64,000 bases of DNA, taken from contig NC_092665.1 in assembly GCF_032118995.1 (NCBI RefSeq), forward strand, positions 13,620,512 to 13,684,511. The letters run 5' to 3'. The position numbers and the translations under genes are program-made. Shown here piece by piece: positions 1-12,300 of this stretch. Position 1 is the first letter of the stretch; each line of letters opens with the position of its first letter. This DNA is from Asterias amurensis (Eukaryota > Echinodermata > Asteroidea > Forcipulatida > Asteriidae). The notes beneath the pieces are model-generated. The model was given only the letters and a program-made list of their open reading frames with translations, was not told where the DNA came from and made no database searches.

Positions 1-96
1 TTTCACAGATTTGTTATTTTATGAATAATAATGTTGGGATACACCAAGTGAGAATACTGGTCTTTGATTATTACCAAAGGTGTCTAGTGCCTTTAA
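1..96. mobile_element. Inverted-repeat element family 1, right end only
   Basis: Matches the right terminal part of the roughly 390-bp family found across the window, ending GTGCCTTTAA. The rest lies left of the window. Confidence 0.75.
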
Positions 97-689
97 AATA
101 AGAATTGAGATTCTGCCTGACAAAACATCACACTTTTGCTCATGAATATGGACATTTTAACTAACACAAAGTAACAAATTGCATGGACCCTGTGAACATA
201 ATAATGTGGTCACGAATACTTTGTAAGTGACATCATTAACATGAAAACAGCACGACTGAGTAAGTCTAGTACCCAGAAACACCACTCACAAGGCTTGGAT
301 CCTATGCGATTAAGGCGTCGAACACGCACTCTGCTGCTTATTCGTTTGACCTTGGGTACCACCTTCATTGCTCATGAATGCAATTTAGTACTTGCACAAT
401 GCTCATGAAAATTGCACAGTCTATTTATTATTACTACAATCATGCTCTTTAATTTTAACCTATGACGTGTACCCCCCCCCCCCCACTCTACAGACCAATC
501 GTTTTGGACCCGGCAAATCCGACGAACAACGTTTGCTACATGTACACCCTTCGGGACAACATAGAGGTAAGCAAATGGCACATCGAGGACTGATACATGA
601 ACGAACAGTGTGTTTTCAAGTAGATTATGGTGGCATTGGCCTAATGGAACACATTAAAGCTGTCCATCAGAGATTCTGCGCACCACAAT

Positions 690-860
690 AGACCTTATGC
701 ACATGACGTCATTTTAGTAGGGCGCCCTCACCTAAAGGTCAAAAGGGGGTTGTTCATTGGCCAATTCTGTGCGCCGCGCGAACAAATTTGTGCGTTTCGA
801 TTGTTTCGTCACCGTTTTTCCACTAAGATGGCCGCTGGATGACGTCAATGCATAAGGTCT
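690..860. mobile_element. Short inverted-repeat element
   Basis: Ends are AGACCTTATGCACATGACGTC and GACGTCAATGCATAAGGTCT, with a GC-rich interior. About 170 bp, no coding capacity. Confidence 0.75.
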
Positions 861-1153
861 CATAACATGGACTGAAGGAGTGTGATTCAAAAGAGGGCGA
901 TATCAGAAGTTTTGTTTACACAGTTTTCTGTTGGGGGGGGGGGATCTGCAATGGGACTCACGCAGTGTTTTAAATTCTAACCATGCAGGTATTAGCCTCG
1001 GCTGCCGAAAGAACCCTTCAGACAGACCTCCTGGAAAACGTCATCGTGTGGCCATACGTGAGAAAATGTCGCGCCTTCAAGAGGCAAAGAGCAGCATTTT
1101 CAAACACTTGGCCTACGCGGTAAACTTTCCACCTTTCATGCGCAAGTTTGGGT

Positions 1154-1311
1154 GAGCGACTAGATTTGACTAGACCGACTAGACTAACCAGAAACCATAG
1201 AACACAGGGAGATTGACTATTATAGGACCATGCACAGGGGGAATCGTCGATATGTATTGTGTTCCATATAGATATGGTCAATTCATGAGCAACGCCACAA
1301 TTTCTGGTCAG
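1154..1311. mobile_element. Short inverted-repeat element (copy 1)
   Basis: GCGACTAGATTTGAC and ACCAGAAACCATAGA on the left; TTTCTGGTCA on the right. Same family as 27277-27411, where the right end TCTGGTCAAGTGTAGTCGC is intact. Confidence 0.65.
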
Positions 1312-1803
1312 AATATGCTTTTTGATTTTAGTACACAACAACACAAACATTGCTTGATAAAAAGCTGGAGATTTTAATAATGATAGCAAGATCAGTGGTT
1401 TAATATGCAAAGTGAAAGACTACTTAGACTAAGACTACTTAATTGTATTCTCACTATTTATTTATTTATTTTTGTGATTAATCACTTTTCGGATACCTCA
1501 AAGGCGTTTCCTTCTAACGAAAAGGGTTCACATGTTAAATAATTATTACCGAAAAAAATTAGCAGTGCCAAATCAAAGTTTATACGATCACTTTTATGAA
1601 ACATTAATGTACGCATATATATTCGCTGAAATAAACTAAAATGTGTAATAGCCATTATTTGAAGCCAATTTATAGGCTTAAGTTATAAACATGCTTTTGT
1701 ATTCAAAAATCCTCGGGAGTACAGTGGATTCCTGACATTTTGTAAAATGTCGGTTTTGTTTTGTATTCTATTCCTTTACAAACAAACCAAGAAGTTCGTA
1801 TGT

Positions 1804-2195
1804 ACTTAAGACACTGTGCATACACTGTTGGTGTTTGTCAAAGACCAGTCTTCTCACTTGGTGAATCTCAACATATACATAGAATAACAAATCTGTGAAA
1901 ATTTGATCTTAGTCGGTCGTCGAGTTTGCGAGATAATAATGAAAGAAGAAAAAACCTTGTCACACGAAGTTGTGTGCTTTCCGATGCTTGATTTCGAGAC
2001 CTCAAATTCTAAACTTGAGGTCTCGAAATCAAATTCGTAAAAAAATTACTTCCTTCTCGAAAACTATGTCACTTCAGAGGGGGCTGTTTCTCACAATGTT
2101 TTATACTATCAACCTCACCCCATTACTCGTAATCAAGAAAGGTTTTATGATGATAATTATTTTGAGTAATTATCAATAGTGTCCACTGCCTTTAA
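1804..2195. mobile_element. Family 1 inverted-repeat element
   Basis: Full-length copy ending GTGTCCACTGCCTTTAA. It holds the internal palindrome of the family (GATTTCGAGACCTCAA and its complement around 1990-2035). No coding capacity, so non-autonomous. Confidence 0.8.
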
Positions 2196-2770
2196 TACCC
2201 TCATCTTCGACCGACGCTTCTCATTTTCCCTGCATATTGGTAGTAACTTACCAGAGTATCTTAACCATGTAATAATTATCCTACAATTGATGCTGTAGTC
2301 TGTATAATGCTTAAACTACATTTGATACTTTTGTTTGTTGTTACCAATATTGGAATAAATGTCTAAACAACGCTCTGTAATGTGACATAGCCTGGCCGAT
2401 TCAACTTGCACTTGACCATGCATAATATTGCCATTGATAGACTTTCGGTGCCCTTTTGTAAAGTAGGTTTTGTTTTTCACTGTTCATTTATAAAATAAAA
2501 CAAAAAGCAAGAAACTAAATAAGTATTGATTCCTACCATGACCTTCGACCTATTCTGTAATGTAACAAAGCCTAACTGATGTAAAGCGGTTCAAATTACA
2601 CTTGACCATGGATAACATGAATGGGCATAACAGTGGCGCGACACACGAAGAAAATACAAATTAGACACACGTATTAGTAAGCTTGCTATCCTGACACGTG
2701 GAGTTGATATATAACTCAAATTTCCCGCCCAAATATAATGGAGAAACAAATTAATAAAAACCATTGATCA

Positions 2771-3157
2771 TTAAAGGCAGTGGACACTATTGGTAATTAC
2801 TCAAAAGAATTATTAGCATTAAACCTCACTTGGTAAAACGTAATGGGGAGAGGTTGGCAGTATAAAACATTGTGAGAAACGGCTCCCTCTGAAGTGGAGT
2901 AGTTTTCGAGATAGAAGTAGTTTTCCACCAATTTAATTTCGAGACCTCAAGTTTAGAACTTGAGGTCTCGCAATCAATCATCTAAACGCACACAACTTCG
3001 TGTGACTAGGGTGTTTTCTTCTTTCATTGTTATCTCGCAACTTTGATGACCGATTGAGCTCAAATTTTCACAGGTTAGTTATTTTATGCATATGTTGAGA
3101 TACACCAACTGTGAAGGTTAGTCTTTGACAATTACAAATAGTGTCCACTGCCTTTAA
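2771..3157. mobile_element. Family 1 inverted-repeat element
   Basis: Full-length copy with matching ends: TTAAAGGCAGTGGACAC on the left and GTGTCCACTGCCTTTAA on the right. It lies just past the unit A stop, so it may be part of that gene's 3' end. Internal GAGACCTCAA palindrome present. Confidence 0.85.
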
Positions 3158-3287
3158 GCCAAGGCCCAAGAATCCAAACCGTCTACAGCTTTCCCAGGTT
3201 TTGAGAAACTTGTGTAAACAAAATTCTAAGGTGCATTTGATTGGCAATCCTTTCCAACAGCTGTCTGTGGCGTGCAGAGATGATTTT

Positions 3288-3364
3288 TTATAACGTGGTG
3301 ATTGCGTACACTAATGCTGAGACAACCCATGCCATTGCTGACGTACGTAAATATGGACTGCCGC
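3288..3364 (-). CDS. msp130: Unit A last exon: GPI-anchor signal and stop
   Basis: 77 nt, entered in phase 1. It encodes GGSPYLRTSA followed by the hydrophobic run MAWVVSALVYAITTL and TAA at 3290-3288. Small residues ahead of a hydrophobic C-terminus with no cytoplasmic tail is the usual layout of a GPI attachment signal. The unit B counterpart has the same length and the same GGSP start, which confirms the exon. Confidence 0.8.
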
Positions 3365-6300
3365 CTATACACAAAAGAAGGAGGAAAATAAGAAGTTTTT
3401 AGAGTCATTCGCATGGACAGTATGCCTGGTTTAAACTTAGCATTGCATGGTTTAGTGGAGATACATTGCATGCTCAATGGGAATAATGTATAATTTTAAT
3501 AGGTTAAACGAGTAAGCTATTGTTTTTAGGCTATAGTGAGATAGTTTATAATGGTTTATGAATTATGCATCATGTTAATATAAAGTTAGTTGTATAGGTT
3601 TATATGTCAGTTTAGTATGCACGTTTTAACGAGTACTATAGCAGACGTTCTTTCAGACTTTATATAGGGACAATATTTCATTGTAAGCTTGTGTTTTAGA
3701 TCACTCGAGTTGGTTGATTCGAGTGATTTGGTTGATACCATTGATGATGATTTATGATTGTCAATCTCCTGTAATCAAGTTTGTTCACTGCCGATGTCCT
3801 AGGGAAATCTCCCCCTCCCCGCAGATTCTGTCCCCAAACAGGGAATTAACACTATGCGCTATCAGAAGAAGTCTGTAAACAGTTCGTCGTATTGGGGCGG
3901 AGTCTCGGGGGGGGGGGCACAGAGTCTCCTGCCACAACGGGTGAAGGACTGTGTTGCCTTCGGATGGGACGTTAATCCGTTGGTCGCGTGTGTTGTGTAA
4001 CGCATGCAAAAGAACCTAGTGCACTTTATATCGAAAAGAGAAGGGGTTCGCCCTGGTGTTCCTGGCTGTGACTGCTAAAAGCGCCGAAGCACCTTGTAAA
4101 CCCTTTTAAGGTGCTTCGTAATAATGGTCTCAGATGGTCTATCTTTCTGAAAGTTTGTATATACCCAGCGCCTTGGGTACCTTGTTGGTAGCGTGTGCTA
4201 TATAATACTTCGGTATTATTAGACTATTATTTTTATTATTAATATTATTATTTTAAGCCGGCCTTCATTGTGGTGCATCTTCTGATTCAAAAGAATGACT
4301 TGGTTTTCCAACCCTGTGATTTTAACATCTCATCTGGCTGACTCTATTGATTCAGTTGATTCAAATCATGTAAACTATTTATATGATTCAGTTGGTTGCG
4401 CTGTGTATCTCACCAGAATGTTGGCTTTCTTCGACCTCCTTCACTTCGTATAGTGACAAGGTGCCGCTGACTTTACCAGTAACCAACAGGATTGGTTTAC
4501 CGCTGGGGTTGTCTGAGGCTGGGATAAAACTAAAACATGAAAAAAATAGAAGATTATAAGAATTCATTAATGTAGGAATGACGGCGAATTAAAAAAACAG
4601 GGATTGATTATTGTGTATAAGATGTGTATAATTATTTGATATGTTTAAATTGATTACACCAAAAGGAAGCATTGTGGTCAGGTGCAATTCAATATTATTG
4701 CGTTTATATATATTTTAATATTGCGTTTATACATATATTTTAAATCTGGTAAAAGTAAATAGCTAGTGTTCACTTATGTGGAACAGCTGAGGATTGAGTT
4801 GGTGGAAATTAAAAAGCTAGGATCTTGATCCATCAATACTTAGTGCCATATTTATTTTTAACAAAATCCACACCAGACCATTAAATAACGACTTGTCCAC
4901 AAGTCTAATAGGAGACGGTAATTGACCGCGAAATACGGCTCTTTGCAACTTACTGCAAGTCTTCCGGACGAAGATCCCCAAGGTTCCGGTTTTCCAGTAG
5001 CTTTTCGAACGAGTCGCTCGTCCCACCAGCCCTGTAAATTGACTCGAATTTCGGAACAGCGGAATGTTCCGGGAAGCTGTACACCATCACAGTACTGGTG
5101 TGTTCCTGCGCTACGAACAAGAGGCGTTTTCCATTGAGCTCGCCCGTCTCGATCGCCTCGCATTCCGGTCCCTTTGTGAATTTGAAGAAAGAAAAAATCA
5201 CCCGGTTATAACGTGTCAACATACAAAGTTCATAACACTTGGCGCCAAGTACTGAGTATACAGTGCTTACACACATCGGTGTATGGGTAAAAACCAAAAT
5301 TAATATACTTGGCGCCAAGGTTCCTTGTAAAGCCTGTAAGCATAACAACTTGCTACGCACAGAAAAATCTTGCGCCAATATTTCATAAAGTTTGCATTGT
5401 TGTATAGCAACTAGTGGCCGACTAATTGTTTTACTTTAAAGAGACATATGCTAAGCAACATTTTAAATGCTGGTTGTGGCGAAATTTTGCGGGCCTCAAA
5501 GTGTGACGTCAGATGTTTAGGCCAATGTTATTCTTACTTTGTCATCAGAACGGCTGTCAAATTTATCTTCGGGTGACTCGTCGTCGGGGTCTTTTGATTT
5601 TCCTTCGGCGTTGAAAACCTCGGGGAAGAAGGTGGCGTGTTGTCGTTCAACCTCGTCCCCACTGTCGTACACAAGTGAGAAATTGTCCGCCCTGAACACT
5701 GAGAAACTACGCCCTCCGAAGAAGTGAAGTTTGTCGAACTTGGTAGGATCTTGTGGGTTGCGGCCATCCACTGTACTGATATACAGTCGGCCTGAAAAAA
5801 GGATGTAATAAATATATTAAATAGATACAGCAGTATCTAAGACATTCAGTATAGCATTTGTAGATTATTAGCTTTTAAAATGAACGGGAAATTAAACAAG
5901 TTAGTATATAGGCCTAACTTGTTTCCATTGCTCGTTTAGAGCTGTTTGACCCCAAAGTGGATGTCGATTTACTAAGTTTGTCATCGTCGTTTAGAGCTGT
6001 TTGACCCAAAAGTGGATATCGAAAAACCTAGTTTGTCATTGTCGTTTAGAGCTGTTTGTTCCCAATGTTGATACTCACTTACCTATTTGTCATCTTCGTT
6101 TAGAGCTGTTGGACCCCATAAAGTGGATATCGACTTTCCTAGTTTGTCATCGTCGTTTAGAACTGTTTGACCCCAAAGTGGACATCGACTTACCTAGTTT
6201 GTCATCGTCGTTTAGTGCACCCCGCAGAGCATGAGACACCGAAGAAGAAAGCTCATTATCTGCCGAAGAACGAAAGAACGCTAATTATAGTCAACAAAAC

Positions 6301-9300
6301 ATGACGTAATAAAGGTATATGCTATTTAAACTACGGAGTCTTATAAGTGTCATACAACTTATCAAGATAATGCGAAGTCGGTCATGTCAGGAATGATGTC
6401 GACTCATGAACCTTGTTGATACAAATCTTTAGAATCGACTTGTCATCAAGAGTCGATATGATGAGGTGAACCGTTACTGTGGCTTAATAACCAAATCACG
6501 TGTTCAAGCATAGGCTGCCCTTAGCAACAGCTTTAGCAACAGCCAAAGCCTACAACTTACACATAGCCTCATTCACACTGTGATATTTTGGGTCAAACCA
6601 TTTCAACAAAGGGGACATCGTTATCCTCGTCTGTCTTTTTTTTCACGGTTTGTATATTGGGGCGTTCACGTTTTTAGTTTACCGTTCACAAACTCCCTTC
6701 CTCGTTTGTAATCCTTCCATTCTCTGTCGCCAGCTTCGTAATCCAAGTCATGTCCTTCATTAACCGTAATGATGTAACCGACGCCATCCACCTCCATGTG
6801 TTTAATGGCATCAGGCTGATAGATGCTGTAGATATCGTACGATCCGAAATGAATCCCTGAACAAAAAAAACCCAGAACAAACAAAAAAGTTAATTTAAAA
6901 ACAACCGAAAGTGAATGAGTCAACAACGAGGAATTATTTAGAGACAGCGGACCAGTCTATATTGTAAACATTCCAGCGGGTAAATGACCCTTAAATTACG
7001 TTTCTCAAGACTTCTTTTCTCATACACAGAACTATAAATAAAAAAAAAACACTTATTATAATAGCCAGCTGCTTACTGGCAGCTCACGCACTGAGGGGTT
7101 TTAAGAACAATCGACACAGCTTTTAGGAGATGAGGGGTGGATTCCTAAGTTAGGACGAGTAACTGGTCCTAACTCGAGATAAGACTAGTCCTAACTCTTT
7201 GTGAAATCGACCCCTGGTCACATGGTGTTTAACCTTTCAGAATTCACTTTACTAGCGAAAGTTGCTGTGTGCCTCTAACAACATTTGTTATTGCCGTTAC
7301 TTTTAAGAGAGGTTACCAAACGTATACCTCCCCTGTAACTGTGGCTAAATTACGACAATTTATTAAATATAATTTCTTTCCCTTACCTCCATCTTTGTCG
7401 CTTGCATCAAGAAGCAAATTCTTCCAGGACTTGACTCCAAGAGGATAAATGTCTACAAAGGTGTCTGAAGTCAGATCTATCACTGCGATAGCATTGTTAT
7501 CCTAAAATAGATCGAAAATAAGAAAAGTAGAAACCATAATGGTTTGGTTCTTTCTGTGTTTTTAGAATGATTTGGAAATTGGGTTTTATTTGATGAAATT
7601 GTGATATTTTTATTGAACACACTGGCTCTTTATATTTTGGTTCGAGTTGATAACAACAAGTCCTATCTCATCTGAAAGCAATTGTTTGCCTTTGTGATAT
7701 CTTGATTATACTCTGGATCTATAGATTTCGGTTCCATTGACTAGTATTAGCAGATAATATCTCACCTTAAGGCAAATGTATGACGTATGTCATCTTTATT
7801 TAAAATAATATACCCTGGTTCCATAGATTTGGGCTCTAGCACTTTTAGCTGATAATAACAAGTTCTATCTCTTCTGAAAGCAAATGTTCGCATTTGTGTC
7901 ATCTCTATTTAAAGTAATATACTCTGGTTCTAGCTGGAACTAACCAGTTCTATCTCACCTAAAGGCAAATGTACGCCTTTGTGTCATCTCAATTTAAAGT
8001 AGTAAACTCTGGTTCTAGCTGGAACTAACCAGTTCTATCTCACCTAAAGGCAAATGTACGCCTTTGTGTCATCTCGATTTAAAGTTGTATATACTCTGGT
8101 TTCGTAGATTACTAGATTTTGCTTCTAGCTGGAACTAATAACGTCTATCTTACCTGAAGGCAAATGTACGCCTTTGTGTCATCTCCATTCAAAGTAATAT
8201 ACTCTGGTTCTATTGATTGAGAAAATACTGTTGGGGTTTCACTTATTTCTCCTCTATAAGGCCACCTGACACCGCGCTCAAGATAGTCTTGGGCTCTGAA
8301 AGATAAATAATATATGTCAAAACCGTTGAAGGAAGTCAAGGGGGTATCATATATCACTTTGTTCCAGGACCATCAAATAGTTTCCTCTTACAGTGTTATC
8401 GTTCTACTGTGACGTCAATCGCTATATATAACATTGTGATGAGCAACATTAGATAATAAGTGTTTGCGTTTGCAAACAACTGCTAAAGTTTTTGGAAAAC
8501 CCCACTGTCAGTTGCAATCCTTAGTGTTCCCGATTATATCCAGTTTATAACATAATTATTTTTAACTTGTGTTGTAAGAAGTAAAATTCAAGAAAATAGT
8601 GGTTACGATCGTTATAAACCTGGTTAACGTACTGTTACCCTGTGTTGAAAGACGTTCAGTTCAAGTTAATGTTGCATACACGTTTATAGTGTTAACTTAT
8701 TGTTAACCAATGTGTTGAAAAACGTCAAAACCAAGTTGATGTTGCTTTACGATAATTTAATCCGATAGCCTATTGTTACCTTTGTTGAAAGACGTTAAAA
8801 ACAGTGGACGCTATTGGTAATTGTCAAAGACCAGTCTTCTCACTTGGTGTATCTCAACATATACATAAAATATTAAACCTGTGAAAATTTGAGCTCAATC
8901 GGTCGTCGAAGTTGCGAGATAATAATGAAAGAAAAAACACCCTTGTCACACTAAGTCGTGTGCTTTCAGATGCTTAGTTTCGAGACCTCAAATTTTAATT
9001 CTGACGTATCGAAATCAAATTCGTGGAAAAATACTTCTTTCTCGAAAACTATGTCCCTTCATCAGAGGGAGCCGTTTCTCACAATGTTTTTTACCATCAA
9101 CCTCTCCCCATTACTCATTACCAAGTAAAGTTTTATGCTAATAATTATTTTGAGTAATTACCAATAGTGTCCACTGCCATTAAGTCTAAGTTAATGTTGC
9201 TTTAAAACGCTGGTAAGCTTTTTACTACCTTTTATTGAAAGACGTAAAGTTCAAGTTGATGTTACTGAGAAGAGTTCCTGTTTCACTGAGATGAAGAATA

Positions 9301-12300
9301 GAAACAGAGCCCTCAACGTCAACGATGTATCCATCCTTTTCAACTGTTTTCCCCTCGTTAGCTACCAGTACGGTGCGACAGTCAGCGGTGAATTTCAGCA
9401 TCTCTGGTTTGCTCCCAACTGAAAACGACGGTTTCATTAGTAATTGTACAAAAAAGTGTAAGTCTGCTGCCACCAAGCGTCCCACCTCAGCGTCCCTGTG
9501 GCGTTTCGATTTTTAATAAGGGGTTTATTGGACCCTCCTGGTTTAATTAGTAATTTTACAAAAACAAAATGTAAGTCTGCTGCCACCAAGCGTCCCACCT
9601 CAGTGTCCCTGTGGCGTTTCGATTTTTAACAAGGGGTTTATTGGACCCTCCTGGTGTGCTTTTCCCCACACAAAATATTCCTTTTTACATTCCTGCCAAG
9701 TTGTAAACCACCACAACTCGATTTTTTTTTCTCGAGTGGAGTTATTCTACTCCGTTTATTAAAAAAAAAAAAAAAAAAAAAAACATCACTTAATCCACAT
9801 TAATAAAGAAGCACAATATTTACTGCTATTTCATAGCAAAAACAAACGTTAAATAAATATACAAGTATAATACACAGAAACAAATAAAAACAATTTAGCG
9901 TGACGTTTTCACGAAATAAGGCAAAACAAGGGACTTAATTAAATTAAAACAAAACAAAACAATGAAATAGCACCAAATTTACATCAAAAGGTACAAATGA
10001 AAACCCTCAATGATGTACAGCAAGTATAGGACTAGGGTTACTGGATTCGTAAGTGCTGAATAATGATCGTGTTCACAAGGGTGTCGGAAATGAGTCCTTA
10101 GCCTTACCTGTAATGCTTTCAATAAGAGAGAGTCTATTGTATCGGCTGTCATAGAGGCTGTACAGCTCCAGTTTTCCAGGAATACCATCTAAAACAATAC
10201 CAATGACATTGCCGCATAGCTCAATATCTTCCCCGGGACCGGTTAACTCCATGTAATGAATAATGTTGGGCCGCGTGACGTCAGAGATGTCGACGACGTG
10301 TAGAAAGTTATCGCCTATGAGTGATTGAGTTGAAGAAAGCACAGAACAAGAAAACAAGTAGAAATTAATCTGTACATCCCAGTGGAATTTCCTTTATTTT
10401 CAATTTCATTTATTAATTCTGGTTGTGAAGCCAAGGACTCTCAGAAAAGTGAACATAGCCAAGAACCCAATAGGGAGAAGACAAGGAAGGAAGGAATGCA
10501 CTCATGAATGCAAACAAACCATAGATATAGAATTAAATAACTAGATCGGCCGCGCGTACATACGCGCCGTTGCCTGTGTAGAAAAAAAATTGTTCGCCAT
10601 GGACGCGGTAAAAAATTCACGTTCGAAAGGCGACGCGCGAAAATGAACACGGGCGATAGGCCTTTGACGCGCTAAGTGTCACGTGCTGACGGCAACAAGT
10701 CACGTGCTGACGGCAACGCACAGAAAATGTACACGGGAGATAGGCAATGGCGGCCCCCATGCCAGAACCCGCGTATGTACGCGCGGCCGATCTAGTTATT
10801 CTATTCTATATCTATGAAACAAACTTGTATAATAACGCGTTGAAAATTCAATTGCCGGTGGGTGTATATGTGTGTACACATTAACTTTTTGTTGAAACCT
10901 TGGGTAGTTCTAGCATGTTATAATTAAACAGCGGTGGCATTGGACTTCTGGTCCATGTTAAGTTAACACTCGTTAAATTACCGCGGCTCAAATCGGCCTG
11001 TTATTAACAGCGGCGGTAAGTTACCGGCTGGGCCCAATTTCATGGCTCTGCTTACCGCCGAATTCTGCACGATTCCCCGCTTACGTGCAAGCGCCGAATT
11101 TCTGCGCTAGCCTTGTAAGCGTAGAATGCCTAGTAACGTGAAGTACGCACGCGCAGAACCTTAGTTATCTGTTTTTTTAATTATCCCACTCGCCAATATT
11201 ATTTTAGTGACAAAAGCTTTATTTTGACAAAATACCACTTCCAGGTGACTTTAATAATTATTTGGCAAGTTAGCAAATTGCGGTGGTAAGTTTTAAGTTC
11301 AATGTAACGGTGCTTAAGTAGTACAGTTTTGAGATTGGATGTACCAATAAACTTGACTTACCAATAGAGTAGACCATTGAGCTGATCTTGTCATAAGCGC
11401 TTTGTTGTACTGCGTCCCCGTCCAATGCATACTGTGGCGTTATGTCTGGTTGGTAATCGTAGGGTACGTAAACCGTCGAGATGGGATCCAAAACCACTGC
11501 AAAATACACAACAGAGTTTTTTTTTATTTAGTTTTTCATTTCTCGGAAGCTTGTTTCCAAAATTAGTAAACATATTATTGTTATTTTTCAGTATATTGAA
11601 CCACAAATCGTAGCCCCAGGGCCAAATTGTTATGTGAATGTACGAAGAGTATCATATTTAAAATTTAAAATTTAAAATGAATATCAATAAACCATTTAAA
11701 ACAACACGTTTTTTAATTTAAAATGTTAAAAAAAAAAGGACCGTACTTTGTGTAAACGGGTGGTTTTCATCGAGTAGAATATTTTTTGGAGTAGCGAGTA
11801 TTCCTACCATGGACACTCTGGAAAATACTGTGGAACGAGGCGGTTGATAATAACAATAATTTGTTGAACTGATTATTGCGCTCTCTCCAGGACCAGCCTG
11901 TTCAAAAGCGCATAACAACTTAACACAATTCACGTACAAAAAAAAATTATGAAAATTAATTAATCCAAACGAAAACAATCAAATGCGTAATTACGTAAAA
12001 AAAAACATTAAAAAGTTACAGCAATCCATTAAAAGGTTACAGCAAATAACCAAAAATCCATTAAAAGGTTACAGCAAATAACAATCAGTAAAAAATTACA
12101 ACAAACAATTACAAAACAGACTTAAAAACATACAGAAGCAAATTGCACAAAGATCATGGAAACTGATAAATTTGTTACAGATCTTTCTTATGCAACGTAC
12201 TTTGTCAATCGAGGTTTGAAAACTATGAAAATTCATAAGGCAAAACAAAACCAGATGGACACAGTTTGCACCAATGTCACACAAGTATTCAAAAATAGTG

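Larger units (their letters stand above)
97..1803. other. Gene-free left flank
   Basis: Besides the two short inverted-repeat elements (690-860 and 1154-1311), it has C-rich (471-485) and G-rich (934-944) runs and AT-rich unique sequence. No exon with coherent splice sites was seen on either strand. Confidence 0.5.

Noticed and set aside
1018..1410. 130-codon minus-strand frame
   Set aside because: Overlaps the short inverted-repeat element at 1154-1311, and there is no coherent splice structure or motif.
6001..6234. Open frame with repeated CHCRLELF-type peptide
   Set aside because: It is the antisense of the tandem exon 8 end copies of unit A.
11808..11897. Symmetric 90-nt open segment between unit A exons 1 and 2 with AG/GT borders
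   Set aside because: Phase 1-1 and open, but no match to any exon of B or C and no family motif; likely chance.
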